Assembly (NCBI GenBank): GCA_046350295.1
Contig: JAXMAR010000009.1
Coordinates: 1 to 64,000 of the forward strand
Source of the DNA: JAXMAR01 sp046350295
Lineage (GTDB): Bacteria; Planctomycetota; Planctomycetia; Gemmatales; Gemmataceae
Direction: 5' to 3'
DNA length: 64,000 nt
In this document: piece by piece, positions 1 through 9,525 of the stretch
How the letters are laid out: each line of letters begins with the position of its first letter
Position numbering within the stretch: the stretch's first letter is position 1
Position numbers and translations under genes: made by a program
The notes under the pieces: model-generated
Database searches by the model: none
What the model was told of the DNA's origin: nothing
The model's input: the letters and a program-made list of their open reading frames with translations, nothing else

Positions 1-1
1 C

Positions 2-133
2 CTCCGCTTCGGCACACGCGACCGCAAGACCTTCCTGACCGGCGGCCTCGACGAGGTCGCCATCTACCCCTACGTCCTCACCCCCGACCAGATCCGGCAG
101 CACTGGCAAACCGGCGTCGGCCGCGGGAAGTGA
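2..133 (+). CDS. C-terminal end of a LamG/concanavalin-like domain protein (partial)
   Basis: Only the last 43 codons are inside the window; the reading frame is open from base 2 to the TGA at 131-133. The peptide contains GGLDEVAIYPYVLTPDQI, which matches the terminal strand and helix of LamG-like jelly-roll domains (consensus G-x-IDEVAIYNRALS-x-xQI). Such domains are common at the ends of large secreted planctomycete proteins, so a secreted carbohydrate- or surface-binding role is likely. Nothing can be said about the missing N-terminal part. Confidence 0.7.
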   Translation, partial: LRFGTRDRKTFLTGGLDEVAIYPYVLTPDQIRQHWQTGVGRGK

Positions 134-589
134 CGTCCCCCCCAGCCGCAGCCCACCGCTGGGTCCGCCCCCGAATGACGTTGGGGATCAATGGCGTGTC
201 GCATTCTTTTCTTGCATTTCGTCACGCGACGGTTAGTGAAATGCACAGCGACATTGACAATCGCGATCGTGCCACAACACATAAAGCGACGAATGCATTA
301 CGTCCAAAACCCCGTTTCGTCGCGTTTCGTCGCACACACACCCACTACACCCACTCATCGCGACGTATCGGCCACTAACATCACGACGAAGCCACAACTT
401 TCTCTCCGTCAACGGCTTCCGACCTTGCCTCAATCGAGCCGCCGGGCACCCCTTCTTCCCGCCCACGCGACGAAACGCGCTCTGGCCGCACCCCCAAACC
501 CGCTGCCTGTACCGCTTTTCTGTTGTGATCCCCAAACCCACTCCTTTAAAATCCACCGAACGAGAGACACTAAGGGCCCCCTTCCAGCC
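134..589. other. Intergenic region upstream of the methyltransferase gene
   Basis: About 450 bases without a convincing gene. The methyltransferase frame stays open back to 191, but that stretch is composition-driven and resembles no protein. I see no clear promoter, terminator or RNA gene here. Confidence 0.4.
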
Positions 590-3100
590 ATGGCTAAGCG
601 CAAAATCGAGCAATACGAGCACACCGACAAGAAGCGCGTTAACAACCCGCCTGTCGGCCTCGTCACCCCAGCCACCGATCGCGACTCCGGCAAGAAGGCC
701 TACGCTTACGACCCGCATCTCGATCCCGCCCTCGTCTGGGCCGGTAAGGCGGAGCACACGAGCTTCGAAGTCCCCACCGTCTCTCTCCACGTCCACGAGC
801 GCATCGAGCCGCGCACCATTCTCGACGCCGTCCGCCGCCCCAACGGCTCGGGCGCCTTTATCCAGGGCAGCCTCTTCGCCCAGGCGACGGAGAACCCGCC
901 GCTGCGCCAGGCCCTCGACTTCTACAAATGGCCCCACGGCTGGTCCAATCGCCTTGTCGCCGGCGACTCCCTGCTGGTCATGAACTCGCTCCTGGAAAAG
1001 GAAGGCCTCGCCGGCAAGGTGCAGATGGTTTACATCGACCCGCCCTATGGCATCAGGTATGGCTCCAACTTCCAGCCCTTCGTCAACAAGCGCGACGTCA
1101 AGGACCGCAAGGACGAAGACCTCACCCAGGAACCGGAGATGATCCGGGCCTTCCGCGATACCTGGGAGTTGGGGATTCATTCGTACCTGAGCTATCTGCG
1201 TGACCGGCTATTGTTGTCGAGGGAACTACTGCACGAGAGCGGGTCGTGCTTTGTGCAGATTTCGGATGAGAACTTGCACATCGTAAGAGCGCTGATGGAC
1301 GAGGTATTTGGTAGGGACAACTTTCTTACCCTGATCACTTTCAAGACCAAGATTCCGTTAGGAACGTCCTTCCTCGCCGGAGTGTCCGATTATTTGATCT
1401 GGTACTCCAAGGACAAAACCAAGGCGAAGTTCCGCAAGCTCTATGAAGAGAGGGTGATTGATGGGACTTCGGAGTTTGTGCACGTCGAATTATCGGGTGG
1501 CAAACGCCGAAAACTGACTACCGAAGAGCGCGCCGACGCCGATCAATTGCCGGAAGGGGCACGCGTGTTTCGGCGACTTGATTTGGTCTCAACAGGGTGC
1601 ACCGCGTCTTGTGTTTTCCCCTTCGAGTACGAAGGCGTCACCTACAGGCCGACCCCGGGCAAAAGCTGGAAGACGAACCCCGAGGGCATGAAGCGTCTTG
1701 CTGAACAACGCCGATTGATCGTACTTGGCAGCAAGCTTTATTACGTCCTCTTCTTGGAAGATTACCCCGTTGTCGAAATGACCAACTTGTGGCCTGCCAC
1801 AGCGGGAGGCTTTGTCGACACGAAGAAGTATGTCGTGGAAACCAACCCGGTCGTGGTTCAGCGATGCGTCCTCATGGCGACCGAACCCGGTGATCTCGTG
1901 CTAGATCCTACCTGCGGTTCTGGAACCACCGCCTACGTCGCCGAGCAATGGGGCCGGCGCTGGATCACTTGTGACACTTCGCGCATCGCCGTGACCCTCG
2001 CCAAGCAGCGGCTCATGACCGCCGTCTTCGACTACTACGAGCTGGCCCACCCGGACGAAGGCGTCGGCTCCGGCTTCAAATACAAGACCGTCCCGCACGT
2101 CACCCTCGGCTCCATCGCCCAAGACGAACCCCCCGGCCAGGAAACGCTCTATGACCAACCCCTCGTCGACTCCAGCCGCATGCGCGTCACCGGCCCGTTC
2201 ACCGTCGAAGCGGTCCCGGCGCAAACCGTCCGCCCCATAGCCGACGAGTCCGCCTCTCCCGTCGCCGACGCCTCCATCGTTCGCTCCGGCCCGACGCTGC
2301 GCCACGCCGAATGGCGCGCGGAGCTGCTCCAGTCCGGCATCCGCGGCAAGAAAAAGCAGAACGTCGAGTTCACCCGCATCGAGCCCCTCGGCGGCACGCG
2401 CTATTTGCACGCGGATGGAGAGACGAAAGGCGAGCGCCCCGAGCGCGTCGTCATTTCTTTCGGTCCCGAACACGCTCCGCTCGAGCAACGCCAGGTCGAA
2501 TTGGCCTGGGACGAGGCGCGCACCCTCAACCCCAAGCCCACCCTCCTCGTCTTCGCCGCGTTCCAGTTCGACCCGGAAGCCGCGAAGGATATCGACGAGC
2601 TGACCATCGAGAAGACCGGCATGACCTTCCTCAAGGTCCAGATGAACCCCGACCTCTTCACCGCCGACCTCAAGAAAAAACGCGCCTCCAACGAGAGCTT
2701 CTGGCTCATCGGCCAGCCGGATGTGCAGCTCAAGCAAATCAAGAAGGGGGAGGACAAGGGCAAATGGCAGGTCGAGGTCTTCGGCTTCGACTACTTCAAC
2801 CCGCGCAAAGGCACGATTGACTCCGGCGACACCGGCAACATCGCCATGTGGCTCCTCGACCCCGACTACGACGGACGCAGCCTCTTCCCGCGCCAGGTCT
2901 TCTTCCCGATGGCCGGCGACAAGGAAGGCTGGGCCAAGCTGGCCCGCAACCTCAAGGCCGAGATCGACGAAGAAAAGATGGAAGCGTACCGCGGCACGAC
3001 GTCCCTCCCCTTCGAGGCGGGCAAGAACGGGCGCATCGCGGTGAAGATCATCGACGACCGAGGGATCGAATCGCTGCGCGTGCTGGCGCTGGAGGGATGA
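590..3100 (+). CDS. Type III-like site-specific DNA adenine methyltransferase (Mod)
   Basis: Predicted N6-adenine DNA methyltransferase, the modification subunit of a type III-like restriction-modification system. Starting at ATG 590 the protein is 836 aa. Motif IV is visible as YIDPPYGIRYG (around residue 152) and the AdoMet-binding motif I lies downstream as DPTCGSGTTA (around residue 440). That order is the beta-class arrangement used by Mod proteins. A long C-terminal region of about 350 aa has no motif I can name. The frame is open upstream to 191, but MAKRKIEQ looks like the natural start. The res-like gene follows on the same strand after a repeat-rich gap of about 475 bp. The last 27 bases of this gene lie in the first copy of a tandem duplication. 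Confidence 0.85.
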   Translation: MAKRKIEQYEHTDKKRVNNPPVGLVTPATDRDSGKKAYAYDPHLDPALVWAGKAEHTSFEVPTVSLHVHERIEPRTILDAVRRPNGSGAFIQGSLFAQATENPPLRQALDFYKWPHGWSNRLVAGDSLLVMNSLLEKEGLAGKVQMVYIDPPYGIRYGSNFQPFVNKRDVKDRKDEDLTQEPEMIRAFRDTWELGIHSYLSYLRDRLLLSRELLHESGSCFVQISDENLHIVRALMDEVFGRDNFLTLITFKTKIPLGTSFLAGVSDYLIWYSKDKTKAKFRKLYEERVIDGTSEFVHVELSGGKRRKLTTEERADADQLPEGARVFRRLDLVSTGCTASCVFPFEYEGVTYRPTPGKSWKTNPEGMKRLAEQRRLIVLGSKLYYVLFLEDYPVVEMTNLWPATAGGFVDTKKYVVETNPVVVQRCVLMATEPGDLVLDPTCGSGTTAYVAEQWGRRWITCDTSRIAVTLAKQRLMTAVFDYYELAHPDEGVGSGFKYKTVPHVTLGSIAQDEPPGQETLYDQPLVDSSRMRVTGPFTVEAVPAQTVRPIADESASPVADASIVRSGPTLRHAEWRAELLQSGIRGKKKQNVEFTRIEPLGGTRYLHADGETKGERPERVVISFGPEHAPLEQRQVELAWDEARTLNPKPTLLVFAAFQFDPEAAKDIDELTIEKTGMTFLKVQMNPDLFTADLKKKRASNESFWLIGQPDVQLKQIKKGEDKGKWQVEVFGFDYFNPRKGTIDSGDTGNIAMWLLDPDYDGRSLFPRQVFFPMAGDKEGWAKLARNLKAEIDEEKMEAYRGTTSLPFEAGKNGRIAVKIIDDRGIESLRVLALEG

Positions 3101-3278
3101 TTGGACCGACGGATGCTCCAACCAAGAAGGTTCGCCCTCCGCCGTTCTTGATCCCGAAGGGATCGCAGAAATTAGCCTGCGCGTGCTGGCGCTGGAGGGA
3201 TGATTGGACCGACGGATGGTCCAACCAAGAAGATTCGCCCTCCGCCGTTCTGATCCCGAAGGGATCGCAGAAATTAGC
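3074..3278. repeat. Tandem duplication of 103 bp spanning the mod stop codon
   Basis: Two adjacent copies, 3074-3176 and 3177-3278, begin with CTGCGCGTGCTGGCGCTGG and are nearly identical. They differ by a few substitutions and one missing T in copy 2. Copy 1 holds the last codons and stop of the methyltransferase gene; copy 2 repeats them out of context in the intergenic gap. Each copy ends with a GATCCCGAAGGGATC palindrome. Confidence 0.9.
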
Positions 3279-3480
3279 CGGTGGTTGAGCGTAGCGATAC
3301 CACCGGAAACGTCGCGATATGACGGTTTTCGATCCCGGAGGGATCGCAGAGGCGCCGGCCCGCATGCGTGCGACGCGTCTTCTGCGACCCCTCCGGGGTC
3401 GAATGCGTCGTCGGGCGCCGTGTCCCGGCGGTGTCGCTACGCTCAACCGCCGGCTAATCTCTATGACCCCTCCGGGGTCG
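3252..3480. repeat. Nested inverted repeat built from GATCCC-GRA-GGGATC palindromes
   Basis: The left arm (3252-3306) runs from a GATCCCGAAGGGATC core into a GGTGGTTGAGCGTAGCGA-type segment. The right arm (about 3425-3480) is its reverse complement with a few changes and ends in CCCCTCCGGGG. Inner core copies lie at about 3331-3350 and 3380-3401 in opposite orientation. Including the core at about 3149 in the first tandem copy, five cores are visible. The structure looks like a REP/BIME-type dispersed element rather than coding sequence. Confidence 0.8.
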
Positions 3481-3575
3481 AAAACGAGACGGGAACGAAA
3501 CCGGAACGAGACGGGACGAGACCGGATCGAGACCGGACGACACGGACCGAGATCGACCTTAACGCGAAACGACCC

Positions 3576-6365
3576 ATGCCCCGCTCCTCCATCTCGCACC
3601 TGATCCTCAACTCCCCTTACAAGGAGCCCGCTCTCCACTGGCAATACAAGCGCGAGACCCGCGCCTTCTTCACCGCCGAGGGCCGCCGCCCCGCCGGCTA
3701 CGTCCGCGCCACCGCCAACGCCGAAACCTTTGACGATCCCGGTGTCTTCATCCCCCTCCCGCTCGTCAACCAGGTCCGCCCACGCGTGAAAGCCTGGCGC
3801 GAGCAGGGCTATCCCGGCGTCTCCGGTATCAGCAAGCGCCTGCTCGAGCACTGGAACGACCCCGAGCAGCGCGAAGGCCGCCGCTTCTTCTTCTGCCAGC
3901 TCGAAGCCGTCGAAACGCTGATTTGGCTTACCGAGGCCCCGGCCGCCGAGCGCCAGGGAGTCGAAGTCGCCGGCGACGGCGGCCCGTTTCCGCGCCTCTG
4001 CTGCAAGATGGCGACCGGCTCGGGCAAAACCATCGTCATGGCCATGCTCATCACCTGGCACATCCTCAACAAAACCGCCTACCCGCAAGACCGCCGCTTC
4101 TCCAGGAACGTCCTCGTCATCGCCCCCGGGCTCACGGTCAAGAACCGCCTTCAGGTGCTCATCCCCGACCACGAAGGCAACTACTACGATCAGTTCAACA
4201 TCGTCCCTCCCGGCCTGCGCGAGAAGCTGCGCCAGGGCCGGGTGCTCGTTCGCAACTGGCACGTTCTCAACTGGGAGACCGACGAGCAAATCGCCAGGCG
4301 CAAGACGGTCGACAAGCGCGGCGCCAAGAGCGACGAGGCCTACGTCCGTGAAGTGCTCGGCGAGATGGCGTCCGCCCGCAATCTTCTCGTTCTCAACGAC
4401 GAGGCCCACCACGCCTGGCGCGTCCCGCCCGGCGCCAAGGGGTTGGCAAAAACCGATGTCGACGAAGCCACCAAGTGGATCGGCGGTCTCGACCGCATCC
4501 ACAACGCGCGCGGCCTCCTCGCCGCCTACGACCTCTCCGCCACCCCCTTCATTCCCGGCGGCAAGCAATCGTCCGAGGAATCGCTGTTTCACTGGATCGT
4601 CAGCGATTTCGGCCTCAACGACGCCATCGAATCCGGGCTCGTCAAGACGCCGCGCGTCGTCGTCCGCGACGATAGCCCCCTCGGCGCGGACTTCAAGTCC
4701 CGCCTCTATCACCTTTACAACGATCGGACCGTCAAGGACGACCTCAACCAGAAGGCCGAGGAATTCAAGCCGCTGCCCGATCTCGTCAGCAACGCGTACT
4801 ATCTCCTCGGCAAGGATTGGCTGGAGACGGCCAAGCGCTGGCGCGACGCGGGCGCGCCAACGCCGCCGGTCATGATCACCGTCGCCAATCGCGTCGAGAC
4901 GGCCGCCCGCATCAAGTTCGCTTTCGACCGGGGCAAGATCAAGATCGAGGAGCTGTCCGATCCGGAGCGCACCCTGCACATAGACTCCGCCGTCCTGGGC
5001 AAGGCGGAGGAGCAGGACGAGCCGGTTTCCCTCTTCGAGATGGCCGAGGTCGCCGAGGACGAAAGCGAGCCAAGCGAGCCGAAGCTGACCAAGCAACAGC
5101 AGGCGGAGTTACTGCGTCAGAAAGTAGATACGGTCGGGCAAGTGGGCAAGCCGGGCGAGCAGATCCAGTCCGTCATCAGCGTCGGCATGCTGTCCGAGGG
5201 ATGGGACGCCAAGACCGTCACCCATATTCTGGGCCTGCGCGCCTTCTCCAGTCAGCTCCTGTGCGAGCAGGTCGTCGGCCGCGGCCTGCGACGCACCTCT
5301 TACGAGGTGAATCCCGAAACCGGCTTGTTCCAGGCCGAGTACGTCAACATTTTCGGCATCCCCTTCACGTTCCTGCCTCACGAAGGAGGCGACGGCCCCG
5401 TGCCGCCGCCCCCCACGCCCAAGACCCGCGTCGAGCCGCTCCTCGACCGGAAAGACTTCGAGATCACCTGGCCCAACATCCTGCGCATCGACCACGTTTA
5501 CCGCCCGGAGCTGGAGCTGGACCTCGAAAAGGTCAAGACCCTCGTCCTCGACGCCTACCAGACCGCGACGCTCGCGGAGCTGGCGCCGATTGTCGAAGGG
5601 AAGCCGGATATCGGCCGGCTCACCGAGATCGACCTCGCCGACCTCGCCCGCAAGTTCCGCATGCAGCGGATCGTCTTCGAGACCGCCCGCGACATCTTCG
5701 ATCAGATGAAGCCATCCTGGCCCGGCAACCGCGAAGACCTCCTCGGCCAGGTCATCCGCCTCGTTGAGAGTTTCCTCACCTCGAAGCGCGTCGCCATCCA
5801 CCCGCCGGGCTATGCCAACGAGGACCTGCGCCGCCGCCTCATCATCACCCTCAACATGAATCAAGTCGTCCAGCACATCTGGGAGAACATCCGCTGCCAG
5901 AACAGTCAGAGCCTCGCGCCGGTCTTCGACAACGAACGCCCGATCCGCTCGACCGGCGACATGCCCATCTGGTACACGGGCCGCCCCTGCGAACGCACCA
6001 AGCGCTCCCACATCAACGTCTGCGTCTTCGACAGCCGCTGGGAAGCGAGCGAGGCCTTCGAGCTGGACCGCAACAAGCGCGTGGCAGCGTGGGCGAAAAA
6101 CGACCATCTCGGCTTCGAGATTCTCTACACGTACAAGGGCGTCGTGATGAAGTACCGTCCCGACTTCCTCGTTCGGCTCGTCAACGGCCTGATGCTGATC
6201 CTCGAGGTGAAAGGCCAGGACTCGCCCCAGGACAAAGCCAAACGCGCCTTCGCCGACGAATGGGTCCTGGCCGTCAATCAAGACGGACGGTTCGGCCGCT
6301 GGGCCGCGGCGGTTTCGTGGACCCCTGCGGACATAAAGGACATTCTCGCGAAAACAGCAACATGA
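3576..6365 (+). CDS. Type III-like restriction endonuclease, helicase/nuclease subunit (Res)
   Basis: Predicted ATP-dependent restriction subunit partnering the upstream methyltransferase. From ATG 3576 it is 929 aa. SF2 helicase motifs are clear: MATGSGKTIVMA (Walker A), LVLNDEAHHAW (DEAH box), DLSATPF (motif III) and EQVVGRGLRR (motif VI). Near the C-terminus PDFLVRL followed by ILEVKG fits a PD-(D/E)xK nuclease site. The frame extends back to 3204, but that part is translated palindromic repeat and is not protein-like, whereas MPRSSISHLILNSPYKEP resembles a real N-terminus. Helicase plus C-terminal nuclease directly after a Mod gene fits a type III-like system. Its recognition site cannot be read from sequence. 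Confidence 0.85.
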   Translation: MPRSSISHLILNSPYKEPALHWQYKRETRAFFTAEGRRPAGYVRATANAETFDDPGVFIPLPLVNQVRPRVKAWREQGYPGVSGISKRLLEHWNDPEQREGRRFFFCQLEAVETLIWLTEAPAAERQGVEVAGDGGPFPRLCCKMATGSGKTIVMAMLITWHILNKTAYPQDRRFSRNVLVIAPGLTVKNRLQVLIPDHEGNYYDQFNIVPPGLREKLRQGRVLVRNWHVLNWETDEQIARRKTVDKRGAKSDEAYVREVLGEMASARNLLVLNDEAHHAWRVPPGAKGLAKTDVDEATKWIGGLDRIHNARGLLAAYDLSATPFIPGGKQSSEESLFHWIVSDFGLNDAIESGLVKTPRVVVRDDSPLGADFKSRLYHLYNDRTVKDDLNQKAEEFKPLPDLVSNAYYLLGKDWLETAKRWRDAGAPTPPVMITVANRVETAARIKFAFDRGKIKIEELSDPERTLHIDSAVLGKAEEQDEPVSLFEMAEVAEDESEPSEPKLTKQQQAELLRQKVDTVGQVGKPGEQIQSVISVGMLSEGWDAKTVTHILGLRAFSSQLLCEQVVGRGLRRTSYEVNPETGLFQAEYVNIFGIPFTFLPHEGGDGPVPPPPTPKTRVEPLLDRKDFEITWPNILRIDHVYRPELELDLEKVKTLVLDAYQTATLAELAPIVEGKPDIGRLTEIDLADLARKFRMQRIVFETARDIFDQMKPSWPGNREDLLGQVIRLVESFLTSKRVAIHPPGYANEDLRRRLIITLNMNQVVQHIWENIRCQNSQSLAPVFDNERPIRSTGDMPIWYTGRPCERTKRSHINVCVFDSRWEASEAFELDRNKRVAAWAKNDHLGFEILYTYKGVVMKYRPDFLVRLVNGLMLILEVKGQDSPQDKAKRAFADEWVLAVNQDGRFGRWAAAVSWTPADIKDILAKTAT

Positions 6366-6426
6366 ACGCGGCGCCGCCATACGCGCGCGGGACGTGTCGA
6401 CCTACCTGGCAAGATGAGGGAGAATA

Positions 6427-7971
6427 CTACGGCCCCTTCCCCTCGAACAGCTTTCGGAAGTCCTCGCGAAACTGGCGCGGCTGGTAGTCGTTCAGTTTCT
6501 TCAGAGAGGTTTCGAGGTAGAACTTGACGTCCCCCCGCTCCTTCTCCGTGATCCACATGCTCTTGCCGGGTAGCTTGAGGCTGAGATTCTCGGTCAGCGA
6601 TTTCCAGCCCTCGGCTCCTAGGCCCTTAGGCGACCAGCCTGCGGCCCCATCGCTTTCGAGGATCCCGAACGCCCACGCCATCTGCCGGGCCGAATCGAAG
6701 TCCGGAATGCCGGCCTCGGCGAGGGGCTCGAGACGTCGAACGAGACGCTTCGCGAGATCGGCCGGATAGCGCTCTCCCTTGCCGTTTAGCAAACTGTCGA
6801 TCCATTTGGAGACGTCGCTCGTGCTCGCCGTTACCCGTTCCGGAGCGCCGAACGGCCGGGCGTCGAACGTCTTCGCCAGTTCCCCCATCTTCTTGTCCAG
6901 CTCGGCCTGCAAACCCTTGGCCCGCTCCTTGTCGCCGCGCGCGGCGTGCAGGAGTCCCAGGTCGACGAGGGCCGCGGACCAGGCGCGGAGTTGCGGCCGG
7001 CCCGGCTTGCCCTTGTAGCCGCGCTCCTGGCGCCAGCTCGGGTTCTGCAGGTCGTGGTGGCAGGCGAAGCAATCGAAGACGGCCAGCTCGGGCCAGCTAT
7101 CCCCCTTCTTGGCCTGCTCGCCGATGAGGTCGACGCCCATGCGGAAGGTCATGAGGGCGCCGACGCCGACCTGGTGGGTCAGCTCCAGGTCGATCTCCTC
7201 TTTTGAGATGCGGTAGAATCTCTTGAGGTCCTCCATCTTGTCCTTGGCTCTTTCGCGCAAGGACTCCCAGTGGCGCGGCATTTGTTCGGAGAACGTGGCG
7301 ACTTCGAAACCCGGAAGGGGCGGGTGTCCTGCCGCGTACATTTCGTGGGTCACTACCTTGCCATCCTTCGCGCTCCCGATGTGGCAGGAACCGCAAAGCT
7401 TGGTGCGTTTCGCCGGGTCCCAGAGGTCGTACATGCCCCATTTGCTCTCCTTCTCCACACGCGACAAAGAACGCCACGCGTTTCGCGTGTCCATCGTCGC
7501 TCCCGGGTGAGCACTGATCCAATCTTCGGAGGGGCCGTGGCAGATGGTGCAGTTCACGCCGTAGTCTTCAAGCGTTTTCATCTGATCCTTGTCGCCCACG
7601 TTCACGGCTGTCCCATGACAGCTGATGCAGCGCTTGTCCTTCTCTACCGCGTAACCGAGTATCTTGGCCATCTGCTGAGCGCGTGCTTTCGTGAGGACAA
7701 TCCAGGCTTCCTTGTGCTTGTCCTTGTCAACCCAATCTTTCCACTCGACACCGCGCACCATGTCGGTCGGGTCTTTTCTCCCGCCGGAGTGGCAATTGTC
7801 GCATCGAGCGAGTGTTGTCAGATTCTGAACGAGCGGTTTGGGCGTTTTCGGGGGATCGACCTTGACACCCTTCTCCTTGTCCCCGAACGAGGCGGCGAAA
7901 CCCTGGCCGAGCAGGAGCGCGCCGAATAGAACCAGGATTCGCAAGATTGTTGCGGGGTGAGGGTTCTTCAT
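6427..7971 (-). CDS. Multiheme cytochrome c, five CxxCH motifs
   Basis: Secreted electron-transfer protein of 514 aa. An N-terminal hydrophobic stretch (ILRILVLFGALLLGQGFA) looks like a signal peptide. Five heme-attachment motifs are visible: CDNCH, CISCH, CTICH, CGSCH and CFACH. A conserved MYAAGHPPLPGFE segment and the spacing resemble cytochrome c554-like multiheme proteins. It is the last gene of a minus-strand group with a second, related multiheme cytochrome and sthA, so the cytochromes probably act together in periplasmic electron transfer. The electron donor and acceptor are unknown. Confidence 0.8.
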   Translation of the reverse strand: MKNPHPATILRILVLFGALLLGQGFAASFGDKEKGVKVDPPKTPKPLVQNLTTLARCDNCHSGGRKDPTDMVRGVEWKDWVDKDKHKEAWIVLTKARAQQMAKILGYAVEKDKRCISCHGTAVNVGDKDQMKTLEDYGVNCTICHGPSEDWISAHPGATMDTRNAWRSLSRVEKESKWGMYDLWDPAKRTKLCGSCHIGSAKDGKVVTHEMYAAGHPPLPGFEVATFSEQMPRHWESLRERAKDKMEDLKRFYRISKEEIDLELTHQVGVGALMTFRMGVDLIGEQAKKGDSWPELAVFDCFACHHDLQNPSWRQERGYKGKPGRPQLRAWSAALVDLGLLHAARGDKERAKGLQAELDKKMGELAKTFDARPFGAPERVTASTSDVSKWIDSLLNGKGERYPADLAKRLVRRLEPLAEAGIPDFDSARQMAWAFGILESDGAAGWSPKGLGAEGWKSLTENLSLKLPGKSMWITEKERGDVKFYLETSLKKLNDYQPRQFREDFRKLFEGKGP

Positions 7972-8020
7972 TGAAGCGTCTTCTCGGGAAAATGCCGAAA
8001 AAGATGCACAGTGGCCGTTT

Positions 8021-9451
8021 TCAATTCCGCAAGCGTTCCAGCTTCTTCAGCACCGAAAGGCCATCGAACGCCGGCGGGCTCCAGTAGCCCTTGGGCCAGC
8101 GCAGCTCGCGGCGCACGGCGTCGAGCGTCGATGGTAGGTTCCCATGAGTCGCCGTCACTTGCAAGTCGTTCCAGGCGTTTTCCAGCGCGGCGACGGCAAG
8201 ATACGTCTGCGCGGCCGTGTCCCAGTTCTCCCTGGCGCGTGGCACGTCCTCCTTGCGGATACGCTGATAGAGCGAGTCGAGATCGATGGCGCGGTCGCAT
8301 TTGTCGAGCCAGGGACCCAGCTTGCTCGACAGGCTCTTCGCCTGACGGGAGACCGCGCCGCGATCGGGGACCGTTTTCTCCATTCGCTTCCTGAGCGACT
8401 CCAGCTCCTCGTGGACGCTCTTCGCCTCGCCTTTGTCGAGCGTCTCCAGGCTGCGCTCGAGCATCGCGACATACCAGGGGCGAAACGGCATCACTCCCGC
8501 TTTGCGCGGCGGGCTGTCCGCGTCCCGCTTCTGCCGCCAGGACTTCCCCTTGAGGTCGTGGTGACAGGCGAAGCAATCCATCTCTGCGAACTCGGGCCAC
8601 GGCCGGGCTGCATCCGCCGCGCGCTGTCCCAGAAGGTACAGCGCCGCCTGCGCCGAGACGATCTGCCCTGCCACCCAGGCGCGGGCCTCGAAGTCCGGCG
8701 TCCCGCCCTGGCGCGGGTCCTTGTCGCGAGCGTCCTGCCAGTGATGCAGCGTCGTCGCGTGATAGGCGGCGAACTCGAAGACCAGCGGCGGATGGCCCGC
8801 GGCGTAGAGATCGTGGTAAGCGTCCTGCCCCACCCCGCCTTTCTCGGCCGGGAGTGAGCCGACGTGGCACGCCGCGCACACCTTCGCCCGCGCCGGCAGC
8901 GAGCGCATGTCCTTCATGCCGTAGGCCGCCTTCTCTTCGCGCTTGAGGGCCTTCCATTCGGGGCGGTAATGCTCCGCGAGCCAGCGCTCCGCCGGGCCGT
9001 GGCAGCTTTCGCAGCTGACGCCGTCCGTGGTGAAGAAGGAGGGCAGACGCTCCTTCACCAGATCATGATCGGTCACGACATGGCAGTTGAGGCAAAGCGA
9101 ATCCTGATGGGCCGGCTTGCCGCGCTTGAGGTTGGCGGCGATGAAGCGGGAGCGATCGTTGGTCAGGACGTCGTAGGCTTGAGCATGCTTGTCGCCGGGC
9201 CGATCGCCGCGCGGCGCCGCGGCCCAGGTCGCGTACTCGCTGCCGGGAGCGCCCGGGGCGCCGGGCGCGTTGTGGCACGCGGCCATGGCGCAGGAGCTTG
9301 CCCCCTGAAAACGAAACGCCGTGAAGCCCTTGACGCGCGGCGGCGGCAGAGGCTCGGGCGCCCCACTCGAAACCACTGCCGGCCCCGAGCCAATAAACGC
9401 GGCCAAGCCTACGACGAACACTGCCCCAGGAATGAAGGGTTTCTTGGTCAC
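8021..9451 (-). CDS. Multiheme cytochrome c with an unusual CX4CH motif
   Basis: Paralogue of the downstream cytochrome, sharing the YAAGHPPLVFE and CFACHHDLK segments. I prefer the GTG start at 9451 (476 aa) because it gives a typical signal peptide, VTKKPFIPGAVFVVGLAAF. A TTG start at 9529 is also in frame and would overlap the sthA stop. Motifs in order: CAMAACH (CX4CH, non-canonical), CLNCH, CESCH, CAACH, CFACH. The gap to the following cytochrome gene is about 50 bp, suggesting one transcript. Confidence 0.75.
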   Translation of the reverse strand: MTKKPFIPGAVFVVGLAAFIGSGPAVVSSGAPEPLPPPRVKGFTAFRFQGASSCAMAACHNAPGAPGAPGSEYATWAAAPRGDRPGDKHAQAYDVLTNDRSRFIAANLKRGKPAHQDSLCLNCHVVTDHDLVKERLPSFFTTDGVSCESCHGPAERWLAEHYRPEWKALKREEKAAYGMKDMRSLPARAKVCAACHVGSLPAEKGGVGQDAYHDLYAAGHPPLVFEFAAYHATTLHHWQDARDKDPRQGGTPDFEARAWVAGQIVSAQAALYLLGQRAADAARPWPEFAEMDCFACHHDLKGKSWRQKRDADSPPRKAGVMPFRPWYVAMLERSLETLDKGEAKSVHEELESLRKRMEKTVPDRGAVSRQAKSLSSKLGPWLDKCDRAIDLDSLYQRIRKEDVPRARENWDTAAQTYLAVAALENAWNDLQVTATHGNLPSTLDAVRRELRWPKGYWSPPAFDGLSVLKKLERLRN

Positions 9452-9525
9452 GGGTGGTTCCCAAGCTGCCGGTTGGCTCGGAATCTTGAACAAGCTGGCA
9501 GCTTGCCGTACGTGGGGTGGCCTTG

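Noticed and set aside
191..589. N-terminal extension of the methyltransferase to the start of its open frame
   Set aside because: The 133 extra residues are low-complexity and unlike Mod proteins, and there is no ribosome site; MAKRKIEQ at 590 is a better start.
3048..5096. A 682-codon minus-strand frame opposite the res gene
   Set aside because: It is antisense to the helicase domain with all SF2 motifs on the plus strand, and its 5' part in the gap is translated palindromic repeat.
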